From Candidatus Hydrogenedentota bacterium (lineage in GTDB: Bacteria > Hydrogenedentota > Hydrogenedentia > Hydrogenedentales > CAITNO01), in contig CAITNO010000042.1 of NCBI GenBank assembly GCA_903893795.1, positions 1-64,000 on the forward strand: a stretch of DNA of 64,000 nt. Direction: 5' to 3'. Within the stretch, counting starts at the first letter, position 1, and every line of letters begins with the position of its first letter. Below, in pieces: positions 8,307-18,063 of this stretch. The position numbers were made by a program, and so were the translations under genes. The notes under the pieces were generated by a model, which was given only the letters and a program-made list of their open reading frames with translations, ran no database searches and was not told the origin of the DNA.

Positions 8307-10767
8307 CTCCGGCTGGTTGGCTCGGTGGGCTGTCGGTGAGCACGGCGCCAATGGCAGTAAGCAGCTCGTCGGCCGAGTAGGGCTTGTTCAGAATGGCGGT
8401 GTGCGGGTCCGAAGGTAGGCTGGGACCCAGCAGGTTGAAATCGTGGGCGCTGCAATAGACCACGGGCAGTTCGGGGCGGATGCCGCGCAGGATCTTGGCC
8501 ACTTCGCGGCCGCTGCGGCGCGGCATGACCACATCCAGCAGCACCAGCGAGAGGCGGGCCGCGTTCTTTTCGAAAAGCTCCACCGCCTCGGCGCCGTCGC
8601 GGGCGCTGAGCACGTTGAATCCGGCCTTCTCCAGCACGGTCACAGCAAGGCGCCGGACCGTGTCATCATCCTCGGCGACGAGGATGGTTTCCCCATGGCC
8701 GCGAATGCCGACCGATCCCGACGGCAGCCCGGGAAGGGGGGCGGCGGCCGAGGCCGGTCCCAGATAGATGGGCAGATAGACGCGGAACTCGGTGCCCTGG
8801 CCGGGCTTGCTGGAAACCTCGATAATTCCCTTGTGCTGGCGCACGATGCCGTACACGGTCGCCAGACCGAGACCGGTGCCCTTGCCCACCTCCTTGGTGG
8901 TGAAGAAGGGCTCGTAGATGTGCTCCATCACATCGGGGGCTATCCCCTCGCCGGTGTCGGTAACGGAGAGCAGGATATGCCCACCGGCATCGGCACCCTC
9001 ATGCACGGCGGCAAGCGTCTCGTCAACCTCGACGGTTTTCGTCGCAACGCAGAGCGAACCACCTTCGGGCATGGCGTCGCGCGCATTGACGCAAAGATTG
9101 GTGAGGACCTGCTCGATCTGTCCACGGTCGGCCCAGACGGGCGGGAGCGGTGTCTGAAATGAAGTGGACAGTTCTATCTGGGCACCGAGCAGGCGCCGCA
9201 GCATCGTGAGCAGGTCGGGCGCGATCTCGTTGAGGTCGAGCGCGGTGCAGCGGACCATTTCACTGCGGCTGAACATGAGCAACTGCCGGACCAGTTTGGC
9301 AGCCCGGTTGGACGCGAAGATGGCCTCGCCCAGTTCGCGGTATTCCTCACTCTCGGGGGCGAGTGTGGAGCGCACCATTTCGGTGTAGCCGCGGATTGCC
9401 TGAAGGAGGTTGTTGAAATCGTGGGCCACTCCGCCCGCAAGCTGGCCGACGGCCTCCATCTTCTGCGACTGTCGGTACTGGGCCTCAAGCTGCACCTCGC
9501 GCGTCACGTCGCGCGACACGGCCACATAGTTCACCAACTGCCCGTCGGTGTCGAACACGGGCGACACCGTTGCCTCGCACTCGTACAGATCCCCGTCGCT
9601 GCGCTTGTTGATGAAATGGCCCCGCCAGGGCTCGCCGCGGCTCAGGCAGTTCCACATGGCGGTGTAAAATGCGGCGTCGTGGCGTCCGCTCTTGAGCAGC
9701 GACGGCGTCCGCCCCATGACGTCGGCGCGGTCGTATCCCGCCATGACCTTGAAGGCGGGGTTGACGTACAGGATGCGCTGTTCGGCGTCGGTGATCAGGA
9801 CGCTTTCGGCGGCCTGGGCAATGGCCTCGTGCAGCCGGGCGCGCTCCAGCTCGGCAAACTTGTGCTCCGTGACATCGCGCATGGCGATCATGTGCGGCGA
9901 ATCGGGGTCCTCGCCAAGCTCCTTCACCGTCACCTCAAGGTAAGCCACGCTGCCGTCGGCCCGCACCCCCACGGCCTCGCGGGCGAACACGGTGGGCAGC
10001 CCGTCGGGCAGGAAACGGGTAACGGGCTGGCCGGCCACCGAATTTTGGTCGACACCGAAAATGCGCATAAAGCCGTTGTTGGCCTCCAAAATGCGGCCGT
10101 CCTGCTCCACGGCCACCCCCTCGAAAACCATTTCGAGCAAGTGCCGGTAGCGTGTGCGGGTTTCAGTCAGTTCGGCGGAACTGAGGTCTTCCAGCAACTG
10201 CCGGTAGAACTTGATCACCATGATGGCGCCGCCCATCACGATGTAGAAGCCGAGGGGGATGTCGGCGAGGTTCACCTGGGGGAAATATCGGGGTAGCAGG
10301 CAGAGCAGCAGCAGGTTGGTGAGCAGGAAGCAGCCGGCTTCCACGGCGGGCATGTAGATGCTGACCAGCGCCATGGGAAGGGACATGTACATGAGCGGCC
10401 AGGGGTCAAAGGTGTCGCGGTGGAACGCGGAAAAACAGATGATGCACAGGGACATGAGAAAGGCGAAGATGAACGCCGCGGGCCGCGACCGGCCGGAACC
10501 GTTCAGCCAGTAGGCGACGACGACCGCAAAAAGGGCGGGCAGGGCCAGTTTGACAAGCAGATCCCCTCGGGGAATGAGATCTGGACGAAAGGCCTGCACG
10601 AGCAGGGCCGCCACCACGAGAAGATAGGCCACGGCGAGAATGCGGCTGAAAAGGCCTGCCTGACGGTGCATTTCCGGTTCCTGGCCCTCCCCGGGCGCCT
10701 GCACCATCCAGCCCCGCATTTTTTGCCAGGTATTGCGTGCGTCACGTTGGACGTTTTCCACTGCCAT
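8296..10767 (-). CDS. Hybrid sensor histidine kinase (membrane, PAS-PAS-HisKA-HATPase-REC)
   Basis: 823 residues from ATG 10767 (preceded by GGGGCGG); a TTG four codons upstream is the alternative. Order: about five membrane spans (residues 40-190), two PAS domains ([22 protein letters not shown] and [24 protein letters not shown]), a dimerisation/phosphoacceptor helix with [12 protein letters not shown] (phosphorylatable His), an ATPase domain with N box, DTGEGI, a [13 protein letters not shown] lid, and a C-terminal receiver with phosphoacceptor in [13 protein letters not shown]. The family autophosphorylates on His and relays to its own Asp. No separate response regulator lies next to it. 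The signal sensed is unknown. Confidence 0.93.
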   Translation of the reverse strand: MAVENVQRDARNTWQKMRGWMVQAPGEGQEPEMHRQAGLFSRILAVAYLLVVAALLVQAFRPDLIPRGDLLVKLALPALFAVVVAYWLNGSGRSRPAAFIFAFLMSLCIICFSAFHRDTFDPWPLMYMSLPMALVSIYMPAVEAGCFLLTNLLLLCLLPRYFPQVNLADIPLGFYIVMGGAIMVIKFYRQLLEDLSSAELTETRTRYRHLLEMVFEGVAVEQDGRILEANNGFMRIFGVDQNSVAGQPVTRFLPDGLPTVFAREAVGVRADGSVAYLEVTVKELGEDPDSPHMIAMRDVTEHKFAELERARLHEAIAQAAESVLITDAEQRILYVNPAFKVMAGYDRADVMGRTPSLLKSGRHDAAFYTAMWNCLSRGEPWRGHFINKRSDGDLYECEATVSPVFDTDGQLVNYVAVSRDVTREVQLEAQYRQSQKMEAVGQLAGGVAHDFNNLLQAIRGYTEMVRSTLAPESEEYRELGEAIFASNRAAKLVRQLLMFSRSEMVRCTALDLNEIAPDLLTMLRRLLGAQIELSTSFQTPLPPVWADRGQIEQVLTNLCVNARDAMPEGGSLCVATKTVEVDETLAAVHEGADAGGHILLSVTDTGEGIAPDVMEHIYEPFFTTKEVGKGTGLGLATVYGIVRQHKGIIEVSSKPGQGTEFRVYLPIYLGPASAAAPLPGLPSGSVGIRGHGETILVAEDDDTVRRLAVTVLEKAGFNVLSARDGAEAVELFEKNAARLSLVLLDVVMPRRSGREVAKILRGIRPELPVVYCSAHDFNLLGPSLPSDPHTAILNKPYSADELLTAIGAVLTDSPPSQPAGDDL

Positions 10768-10779
10768 ATTCCGCCCCAA

Positions 10780-10971
10780 TGCAAGTCTGCCCGATTGCGC
10801 CCCTCTGCCTGGGATTCCAAGCTTCAGGGAACGGCTATTATAATAACATCATGGTGTTCAAAGTGCGAACAGTTGGGTTGACCCGGGGGGGCGGGTCCGT
10901 TAGACTTTTATATCCCCGGATGCCGCAAGGGCGGCGCCGCCGGGGATCAACATGCGGGAGCACCTTTTCCA
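10780..10971. promoter_or_regulatory. Divergent intergenic region between kinase and rhamnosidase
   Basis: 192 bases between two divergently transcribed genes. TATTATAATA at 10837-10846 contains a TATAAT on both strands, but neither strand has a good -35. A GC-rich stem (atccccgg at 10912-10919 pairing with ccggggat at 10940-10947) would form in the leader of the rightward gene. Confidence 0.3.
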
Positions 10972-13938
10972 ATGTTTCTATCCCTTCGCAGAACGGGCGC
11001 GGCGCTGTGCGGCGCGCTGACCATCGCAGCCCTCTTCGCGGCCGTTCCGGGCTGGGCCGGGCAAACGAGAACCAAGGACCAGACCATCATGGACAATCCG
11101 GACTGGAAGGCGTCGTGGATTTGGGCGGCGCGGGAGAAGTACGACGGGTACAACGACACGGTGGAGGCGCGCAAGACCTTTGACCTGCCCGCGCCGGGCA
11201 CGGCCACGCTGCGCATCACCGCGGACACCTTTTACCGGGTGTATGTGAACGGCGAATGGGTGAACGACGGCCCGGGCCGTGCCTGGCCGGAGCACTTTCA
11301 GTACGACATCATCGACGTGACGCCGCAACTGAAGGAGGGCGCGAACGAGATTCGCGTGGTCGCCAAGTTCTTTGGTATCGGCACTTTTCACCAGATTCCG
11401 CTGGAGGCTGGGCTGCTGGCGCAGGTGGACGTGACACCGAAGGCGGGCGGCACGCCCGTGCGGGTGGTGTCGGACGGCACCTGGGAGGTGCGCGATGCTT
11501 TGGGCTGGGCCAAGGCCGCGCCGAAGCAGTCGGTGCAGATGGGACCGTCCGAGATTTTCGATGCGCGCAATGCGCCGGAAGGTGATGCCGGCTTTGCGCC
11601 TGCCGTTGTGCGCTATGCGGCCGCAGACGGTCCCTGGAAAAACCTTGAGCCGCGCGACTGCCCCCTGCTCACGCGCAAGCCCTTTGCCTTCAAGGCGTTC
11701 CATGGCGCGACCGTTGTGGACCATTCCCCCTGGCAAACCTTCGCCTTTCCGACCGCGCCGTGGATTTATGGCGGCGTGGTGTGGGCAAACAACAATGTTG
11801 CCATCTCAGGGGCGTTTGCAACCGTGGTCGATCTGGCCCAGGCCGGTGATTTCACGTTGGACGCCGATGAAAACAATGTCGTGATCGACGGCAAGCTGGC
11901 GAAGAACGGCAGGGCCTTGCTGGAGCCGGGCAAACATTTCGTGCTGGTGGTGCTTTCCGAGTACTTCGGCCACTGGCGGCACAACACGGAACTGCACATG
12001 AAGTGCGGTGCGCCCATGACGCTGCGCAATCCGATGAACGACAGCACGGAAACCCCGTGGTGCTATGCGCCCTTCGAGGGCGGCAAATTCGCCTGCGGCG
12101 ACACCGAGTGGAAATTGAAATCCGAGGCTGACCGCAATGCCATTACGGCGCGGCTGGACGGGCTGGCGAAGGACCATGCCGAAAACAGCGGAACGCTGGC
12201 GGCGTTCAAGGAACGGCTTGGCGGCGTGGCGAAGATCGTGGGCAAGGGGGAATGGACCGAGTCGCCCCACTTCCTTTTTGAGGAACGCAGGCCGCTGAAG
12301 GATGCCAAGCCTGTGGTGGACAACGCCGACACGGTGGTGAAGGGCGACGGTGCCGTGACGGTGCAGCCCAACGCCGACGGCGATGTGGAACTGTGCTACG
12401 ACCTGGGCGAGCAGAATGTCGGCCACTGGCAGTTTGAGATTGAAGGTGAGGCGGGACTGACCGTTGATCTGTCCGGCGTGGAATACATCACGCCGAACGG
12501 GCGCGTGCAGCACACCGAGCGATACCGCAACACCATGCGCTACGTCTGCAAAGAGGGCGTGAACACCTACACGAGCCTCATGCGCCGGTCGGGCCGCTTC
12601 ATCTTCATGACGCTTCGCAACCAGACCAAGCCCGCCACGCTGCGCGGGTTCCGGCTCGTCGAATCCACCTACCCCGTGCAGCCCATCGGCCAGTTTGCGT
12701 GCAGCGATCCCCGGCTCGGCAAGATTTGGGACATCTCGGCGCGCACGCTGAAGCTGTGCATGGAGGACACCTTCACCGACTGCCCGCTCTACGAGCAGAC
12801 GCACTGGGTGGGCGATGCGCGCAATGAGTCTGTCTTTGGCTACACCGCCTTCGGCGCCGATGATTTGGCCAAGCGCTGCATCAAACTGACGGCGCACTCG
12901 CTCGACCACTACCCGATCACGCTTTGCCAGACGCCCTCGACGTGGCAGATTCTGCTGCCCGCATGGAGTTTTCTGTGGGGTATCAGCGTGTGGGACAACT
13001 ACGTGTATTCGGGCGACCGCGATTTCCTGGAATGGGCCTATCCGTACATGGTTAAGAACTTGCGCGGTGCGGCGCAGTTCTCCGACAGTCGCGGCCTGTT
13101 CAGCGGGCCCTTCTGGAACATGTTCGACTGGAGCGGCATTGACGACGGCCACAACACGGTGATTCACTGCAGCATGTTTGCCATTGGCGCGTGCGACGCG
13201 GCCATCAAATCGGCGGCCGTGCTCAAGAACAACAAGGACCTGGTATGGCTCGGCGACTACCGCAAGCAGTTGCTGGACGGGATCAACAAGCTTTGGGACG
13301 ACCAGAAAGGCGCCTATCCGGACAGCGTGCATGAGGACGGCAAGGCGAGCGAGAAGACCAGCCTGCACACGGGATTCCTGGGGCTGCTCTACGACATCGT
13401 GCCCGATGACTACCGCGCCCGGGTGCTTGACTGGGTGATGAACCCGCCCAAGGGCGTGACGCCGGTCGGTTCGCCCTTTGCGATCATGTACCTGTTCGAC
13501 GCGCTGGAAAAGATGGGCAAGTCGGACGAGATCATCAAGGCCATTTACCGCGACTACCAGCCCATGCTTGACATGGACGCCACGACGGTGTGGGAGACTT
13601 TCGCGCGCGGCACCACCGGCAGCAAGGGCTTCCCCACGCGCAGCCACTGCCACGCGTGGTCCTCGGCGCCGGTCACCTTCCTGAACCGCATCATCCTCGG
13701 CATCCTGCCGGACGCCATTGGCGGCGCAAAATACCGCATCAGCCCCAGGCTCAACGGACTGGACTGGGCCAAGGGCGTGAGCGCGGGCATCAAGGGGCCC
13801 GTGGAGGTGGAATGGAAGCGCGTGGGCGACACCGTCACGGTGGAGGCCAAGGCCCCTGCAGGCGTGGAACTGCGCTTTGACCGCAATGATTCGCTGGCGG
13901 GCCTGAAGGTTGTGTTTAACGGAAAGCCGGTGAAATAA
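10972..13938 (+). CDS. Secreted GH78 alpha-L-rhamnosidase-like protein
   Basis: 988 residues. An N-terminal signal peptide (LRRTGAALCGALTIAALFAA...WAG) indicates export. Next comes a lectin-like beta-sandwich (ASWIWAAREKYDG, TFYRVYVNGEWVNDGPGR) typical of the N-terminal domain of GH78 enzymes, a further beta domain, then an alpha/alpha-barrel with the characteristic DTFTDCPLYEQTHWVGDARN and later TTVWETFARG, where GH78 enzymes carry their acid and base glutamates, and a C-terminal beta domain. Expected reaction is release of L-rhamnose from plant or microbial glycans. The general-acid position here reads YEQ rather than the more usual ERxGW, so substrate may differ. Single gene behind a divergent promoter region. 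Confidence 0.88.
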   Translation: MFLSLRRTGAALCGALTIAALFAAVPGWAGQTRTKDQTIMDNPDWKASWIWAAREKYDGYNDTVEARKTFDLPAPGTATLRITADTFYRVYVNGEWVNDGPGRAWPEHFQYDIIDVTPQLKEGANEIRVVAKFFGIGTFHQIPLEAGLLAQVDVTPKAGGTPVRVVSDGTWEVRDALGWAKAAPKQSVQMGPSEIFDARNAPEGDAGFAPAVVRYAAADGPWKNLEPRDCPLLTRKPFAFKAFHGATVVDHSPWQTFAFPTAPWIYGGVVWANNNVAISGAFATVVDLAQAGDFTLDADENNVVIDGKLAKNGRALLEPGKHFVLVVLSEYFGHWRHNTELHMKCGAPMTLRNPMNDSTETPWCYAPFEGGKFACGDTEWKLKSEADRNAITARLDGLAKDHAENSGTLAAFKERLGGVAKIVGKGEWTESPHFLFEERRPLKDAKPVVDNADTVVKGDGAVTVQPNADGDVELCYDLGEQNVGHWQFEIEGEAGLTVDLSGVEYITPNGRVQHTERYRNTMRYVCKEGVNTYTSLMRRSGRFIFMTLRNQTKPATLRGFRLVESTYPVQPIGQFACSDPRLGKIWDISARTLKLCMEDTFTDCPLYEQTHWVGDARNESVFGYTAFGADDLAKRCIKLTAHSLDHYPITLCQTPSTWQILLPAWSFLWGISVWDNYVYSGDRDFLEWAYPYMVKNLRGAAQFSDSRGLFSGPFWNMFDWSGIDDGHNTVIHCSMFAIGACDAAIKSAAVLKNNKDLVWLGDYRKQLLDGINKLWDDQKGAYPDSVHEDGKASEKTSLHTGFLGLLYDIVPDDYRARVLDWVMNPPKGVTPVGSPFAIMYLFDALEKMGKSDEIIKAIYRDYQPMLDMDATTVWETFARGTTGSKGFPTRSHCHAWSSAPVTFLNRIILGILPDAIGGAKYRISPRLNGLDWAKGVSAGIKGPVEVEWKRVGDTVTVEAKAPAGVELRFDRNDSLAGLKVVFNGKPVK

Positions 13939-13993
13939 TCCGCGGGGATGCGGAGTCACTAAAGGACGGGACACGGACACAGGGACAAGCACA

Positions 13994-14014
13994 TTCCCAA
14001 ATCCAATTTGGGAA
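13994..14014. repeat. Perfect 9-bp inverted repeat
   Basis: TTCCCAAAT-CCA-ATTTGGGAA sits between the rhamnosidase and the PHP gene. It has a three-base loop and no T-run after it on the + strand. It may be a weak terminator or a dispersed palindromic repeat; the surrounding text (acgggacacggacaca) is low-complexity spacer. Confidence 0.6.
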
Positions 14015-14057
14015 CGGGGAAACAGAACGTCTTCTTTCTTGACGGAGGTGATTTGTC

Positions 14058-15401
14058 ATGGCCGATACATTGGAACAACTGGAAGCATTGCTGGACGACT
14101 TTAACGCTGATGTTCGTCTGAAAGCGCTCACCACCCTGTTGGAGCGGGCAAAGACGGGGCAGGTGAAACTGCCGCCCCGCGGCGAATCGTTCAATATGCA
14201 CTGCCACTCGTTCTTTTCCTTCAACGGGTACGGATATTCCCCGACGGGATTGGTCTGGCGCGGCATGAAGCAGGGACTCATGGCAATGGGCCTGGTGGAT
14301 TTCGACGTGCTGGACGGCGTGGCGGAATTCCAGGAGGCCTGCCGGCTGGCCTGCATGCCTTGCGGCGCGGGGATGGAGACGCGCGTGTTTGTGCCCGAAT
14401 TCGCGGACCGCGAGATCAATTCGCCCGGAGAGCCGGGCATCAGCTATCACATGGGCATGGGCTTTGTGCCCGGCACGGTGGTGGAACCGGCGGTCGCGGC
14501 GAGTCTGCGCGAGCAGGCCGGGGCGCGCACGGGGCGTATCGTTGAGCGGGTGAACACCCTGCTGTCCGAGATCGCCCTGGACTATGCCGAGGACGTGCTG
14601 CCCCTGACACCCGCGGGCAACGCCACGGAGCGCCATGTGTGCGCGGCCTATTATGCCAAAGCGCAGGAAACCTATCCGGACCCCGAGCGGCGCGCGGCAT
14701 TCTGGGCGGCGAAACTGGGGCTGGACGCGGAGGCGGTGAAGAAGAACCTGGACGATGCCCCCGGCTTTCAGGGGATAATCCGCACCAAGACGATGAAAAA
14801 GGGTGGTGTGGGCTATATTGAGGCGAAGGGCGAGGATTTTCCGACGGCGGATCAGGTGAATCATTTTGCGCTGGCCAACGGCGCTATTCCCGTGTTTGCG
14901 CTGCTCGACGGCACCTCCTCGGGCGAGCAGTGCATGGATGAACTGCTGGACGTGATGCAGGCGGGCGGCGTGGCGGCGGTGAACATCATTCCGGACCGGA
15001 ACTGGAACATCAAGGACCCCGGGGTGAAGCGGGTGAAGGTGGCGAAGTTTTATGATTTTGTGGAGAAGGCCAAGGCGCGCGACCTGCCCATCTTCGTGGG
15101 CACCGAAATGAACGCCCACGGCCAGCGTTTTGTCGATGATTTTGCCGCGCCCGAGATGGCGCCGCTGCACGGGGTGTTCACGGCGGGCGCATGGCTGCTG
15201 CACGCGCACACGCTGCTGCAGGCACGGGCGGGGATGGGTTACCTGAGTCCCTGGGCGGGCCATAATTTTACCTCCACGGCGGAGAAGAATCGGTTTTATG
15301 AAGCCTTTGGCAGGGCGGCCGCGACGGCGCCGTCAGGGGCGCTGGGCCAGATTGGGCCGGACTTGAATCCGGCGGAGGCGCTGCGTTCGGTGTCGGAATG
15401 A
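14058..15401 (+). CDS. PHP-domain (metal-dependent phosphoesterase-like) protein
   Basis: 447 residues; ATG 14058 follows GACGGAGGTG. A short N-terminal helical segment (1-40) precedes the PHP metal-site motif NMHCHSFFSFNGYGYSP (His48, His50). MGLVDFDVLDG supplies the usual following acidic segment, and MPCGAGMETRVF a conserved Gly-x-Glu. C-terminal blocks with IFVGTEMNAHGQ and HLL/AGHNF match the later metal-binding parts. PHP domains hydrolyse phosphoesters with a trinuclear metal centre; this full-length single-domain form is common in environmental bacteria without assigned substrate. It follows the rhamnosidase by 119 bases on the same strand, possibly one unit. Confidence 0.75.
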   Translation: MADTLEQLEALLDDFNADVRLKALTTLLERAKTGQVKLPPRGESFNMHCHSFFSFNGYGYSPTGLVWRGMKQGLMAMGLVDFDVLDGVAEFQEACRLACMPCGAGMETRVFVPEFADREINSPGEPGISYHMGMGFVPGTVVEPAVAASLREQAGARTGRIVERVNTLLSEIALDYAEDVLPLTPAGNATERHVCAAYYAKAQETYPDPERRAAFWAAKLGLDAEAVKKNLDDAPGFQGIIRTKTMKKGGVGYIEAKGEDFPTADQVNHFALANGAIPVFALLDGTSSGEQCMDELLDVMQAGGVAAVNIIPDRNWNIKDPGVKRVKVAKFYDFVEKAKARDLPIFVGTEMNAHGQRFVDDFAAPEMAPLHGVFTAGAWLLHAHTLLQARAGMGYLSPWAGHNFTSTAEKNRFYEAFGRAAATAPSGALGQIGPDLNPAEALRSVSE

Positions 15402-15564
15402 CATTGGAAGTTCCATACCGTAAAAGGCCCGGCACGGTGCCGACGCACCGGGCATGGCTGTGGTATGATTTGGACAAGGCAGATTGTTCCCGAAGTGTGT
15501 CTTTTCGAGCTAAAGAAAAGAACGCTACGGTGTACTGGCACCCGACAATAAAAGGAGGGAAGTG

Positions 15565-16248
15565 ATGGGCAAGATACATTTTCCGGGACTGGCGTGCGCG
15601 CTGGTGATTGGCCTTCTGGCGGGATGCGTTCCCGCTCCGCCGCCCCCCCCTCCGCCCTCGGTGCCCCTGGGGCCGCAGACCAAGGCGGAAGTGCTGGCGC
15701 TGATACTGCCCGCTCTGGCGCCGATCGAGGCCGTGCTGGCGCAGCCGAAGGGGATGGGCGGCCTGAGCGAGGCGGCCCGCGCCTCGGTGATGACACAGTT
15801 GCGCGAGGCGGTTTCCAAGTACGGCAGCATGCCTTTCGGCCGCGAGGCGCTTCACGAGGCGGGCTACAGGCTTGCCGATCTGGGCAAGCAGGCCAGCGGG
15901 CAGGAAAGATGGAAGGTGGCGCTCACCTGCGTGGACGCGTTCGATATTCTTCAGATGGAAAGTGTGGGCGTTTCGCGGCTTGGGGAGAAGGCCAAGGTCA
16001 TGATGGAGCAGCCCACGGTGCGTGTGCGCGGTTTTCTGGAGGACAAGGAAAAGAATGAACTGTACGTGTTTTTGGAAATGGTGAACCGCAAGACCATGGA
16101 AGTGCAGAAGGTGCAGATGCGCGAGGGCGAGGAAAACGGCGGCATCCGCCTCATCAAGGTCATCGGCCGCAACCAGAAGGTGCGGGTAGAGTACACGAGA
16201 ATTCCGGGGCTGATCTTTGACGTGGATTTTGAGCCGAAGGGAATGTAG
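15565..16248 (+). CDS. Putative lipoprotein
   Basis: 227 residues; ATG 15565 is 7 bases after AGGAGG, better than the GTG one codon earlier. A lipoprotein signal (ALVIGLLAGC) gives lipidation at Cys after Gly. It is followed by a proline run (PAPPPPPPPS), a helical middle part, and a C-terminal beta-rich segment (VRVRGFLEDKEKNELYVFLEM ... VEYTRIPGLIFDVDF). Similar beta tails occur in pilus-assembly lipoproteins, but the match is too weak to name. It is followed by a strong terminator. Confidence 0.7.
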   Translation: MGKIHFPGLACALVIGLLAGCVPAPPPPPPPSVPLGPQTKAEVLALILPALAPIEAVLAQPKGMGGLSEAARASVMTQLREAVSKYGSMPFGREALHEAGYRLADLGKQASGQERWKVALTCVDAFDILQMESVGVSRLGEKAKVMMEQPTVRVRGFLEDKEKNELYVFLEMVNRKTMEVQKVQMREGEENGGIRLIKVIGRNQKVRVEYTRIPGLIFDVDFEPKGM

Positions 16249-16257
16249 TGGGGCACT

Positions 16258-16281
16258 TGAAGGCTGAAGGCTGAAGGCTAA
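16258..16281. repeat. Degenerate heptamer repeat (GAAGGCT)n
   Basis: Three near-exact copies of gaaggct in the spacer after the lipoprotein gene, the same theme as at 2208-2242 and 2538-2570. Confidence 0.6.
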
Positions 16282-16329
16282 GATAATTGCCGTGTGCGCC
16301 GGAAGGTGCCGGGCTTGGTAAACAGAGAA

Positions 16330-16370
16330 CGCGCGGACTTGCCTTTGCGGGGCAAGTCCGCGCGATTTTT
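16330..16370 (+). terminator. Strong intrinsic terminator between convergent genes
   Basis: A perfect 14-bp GC-rich stem (CGCGCGGACTTGCC) with a 7-base loop is followed by ATTTTTG. It ends the lipoprotein transcript and separates it from the convergent DUF6807-type gene. Confidence 0.9.
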
Positions 16371-16388
16371 GTGTAAGGGGGTTGGGGG

Positions 16389-17606
16389 CTATTTCCAGGT
16401 GGCTGTTGGGGGGGTGATGTAGTCGGCGTAGCGGTCGGCCACCTTGGCGTCGTCGGCGTTGCCGCCGTGGATATACACACGGTAGTTGAAGGACAGCGAA
16501 TCGCCCTTCTTGAGCAGGTAGTCGCCGTTTTCAGGGATGAGTCCCTTGTTGTAGGCTTCCTTGCTGAAGTGGGAATAGCCGAAGCAGTTAGCGCCCATCA
16601 GGCCGTAGTCGCGCACGTGCCAGCTTGTCGGATAGCGCAGGTTGGTTGGCGTGTCGAAGACGGCAATGCCGCGCAGGCCCGCCTTGGGCACGTCGCCGGA
16701 GAAATCGCACCAGGGCGAGGGCTTGCCCCAAAGCGTCTTTTCGCCCTTGTCGCCGAGCGCGTTGGTGATGAGGGCCTTGCCGGCGCCGCAGATGTCGCTG
16801 CGCATGCGGAGCGCGACAATGCCGCCTTCCTTGGTGTCGCCGAATTTTACGTCGCCGTCGGTGGCGGTGAACACAATGTGCTCGTCAATGTAGCGGCCCT
16901 TCTCGGGCACGGCGTAGAAGCGGTATTCGCGCTCCTCACCGACGACGGTCTTGCCGTCCTTGTCGGTCCAAAGGTCCTTGGAGAGAATCCAGCCGTAGGC
17001 GTCGCCGGAGCCGAAGGTGACGTCCTGCGCCTTCTGCAGGCCCGCGCCTTCCTCCTCCATCCAGCAGTCGGCGCCGTTGACGTCGCCGTAGGCGCTCCAC
17101 ATCGACTTGTGGTGGGGATGGTCTTTGTGTTTCTCGTCGGCATCGGTGCTCATCGGGTAGTTGCGGGTGAGCGTCACGCCGCCCTCGGAGTTGATGGGCC
17201 ACAGGAAGGGCTTTTTCCAGTCGGCGCCATAGTAGTAGGCGGTCAGCAGTTTGCCGTCAATGGTCACGTCAATGATCTTGCCGTCCGGCTTGGGCGTGAG
17301 CAGCACATGCGGTGCGCCCGCCTTTTCCACCTTGACGGTGAGCTCTTTCTCCTCGCCCGCCTTCAGTTTGTCCAAAATGAAGGTCAGCTTGCCGTCGTGC
17401 AGGGTGGCCGGGCAGGCATCCCTGCCCTTCTTGTCCACCACGGTGATTTTGCCGTCCGCCGCGGGGCCGGAATAGTCGAGCGTGACAGGGGCAAAGGCCG
17501 CATCGGTCTTGCCGCCCTTGACAGTGAGGGCTTTGCCGTCCAACTGGGCCACGGCGGGCAGCGCCGCCAGCGCGGCGGCGAGGGCGAGGGTAAACCAGTG
17601 CTTCAT
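16389..17606 (-). CDS. Secreted DUF6807 (PmoA-like) protein
   Basis: 405 residues; ATG 17606 follows GGAGGATTTCATC. Signal peptide MKHWFTLALAAALAALPAVA. The body has HHKSMWSAYGDVNGADCW, YRFYAVPEKGRYIDEHIVFTATDG and PSPWCDFSGDV, which match the family of exported proteins annotated DUF6807 or PmoA-like in planctomycete-type genomes. The name PmoA there does not imply methane oxidation; the fold is probably a beta-sandwich acting on or binding sugars, but the role is not established. Convergent with the lipoprotein gene. Confidence 0.75.
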   Translation of the reverse strand: MKHWFTLALAAALAALPAVAQLDGKALTVKGGKTDAAFAPVTLDYSGPAADGKITVVDKKGRDACPATLHDGKLTFILDKLKAGEEKELTVKVEKAGAPHVLLTPKPDGKIIDVTIDGKLLTAYYYGADWKKPFLWPINSEGGVTLTRNYPMSTDADEKHKDHPHHKSMWSAYGDVNGADCWMEEEGAGLQKAQDVTFGSGDAYGWILSKDLWTDKDGKTVVGEEREYRFYAVPEKGRYIDEHIVFTATDGDVKFGDTKEGGIVALRMRSDICGAGKALITNALGDKGEKTLWGKPSPWCDFSGDVPKAGLRGIAVFDTPTNLRYPTSWHVRDYGLMGANCFGYSHFSKEAYNKGLIPENGDYLLKKGDSLSFNYRVYIHGGNADDAKVADRYADYITPPTATWK

Positions 17607-17775
17607 GATGAAATCCTCCGGGATCTTGGGGTTCGGGTAAACAAACAGGATCACTGTAGCACAGCCGCAGGGACGCCGCCAAGCCAAAATATGACGCGGG
17701 GACTTGATTTGGGGGATGCCGGTGCTTAGGCTTTGCGCTGGGCCTCGCGCTCAAACCAACAAGAAAGAGAAAAGT

Positions 17776-17895
17776 ATGAACAAGGGACTCGGTGAAGCTT
17801 TTTCGGTGATAGACCTGTGGATTCGTGCCCTCTTTAATGCGATTGAGTCGACGGTGTTCCTGCCGTTCAATTTTGTCTTCGCACTGTTCAATTAG
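17776..17895 (+). CDS. 39-residue hydrophobic small protein
   Basis: Reads MNKGLGEAFSVIDLWIRALF and ends NFVFALFN; nearly all of it is amphipathic or hydrophobic. A purine-rich AAAGAGAAAAG lies just upstream of ATG 17776. It stands alone between divergent neighbours. It may be a small membrane peptide; codon pattern alone cannot prove expression. Confidence 0.4.
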   Translation: MNKGLGEAFSVIDLWIRALFNAIESTVFLPFNFVFALFN

Positions 17896-18063
17896 GCGGT
17901 GTCGTCAGTCTAGAGGAAACGGGACCCATGGAACCCATTTTGGGGTCTCTGACTGGGTGCGCGGTGGTCTTTGCGCGGCGCTTGGCGGGCGTGCCACAAT
18001 GTCACCCGGTCCGGGCAGGTGCCGGGACTTTCCGGTAATCCTTATCAAAAACGAGGGAGAATT

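Noticed and set aside
15951..16256. Minus-strand frame opposite the lipoprotein gene
   Set aside because: It is a shadow of the lipoprotein frame and has no ribosome site or protein-like features.
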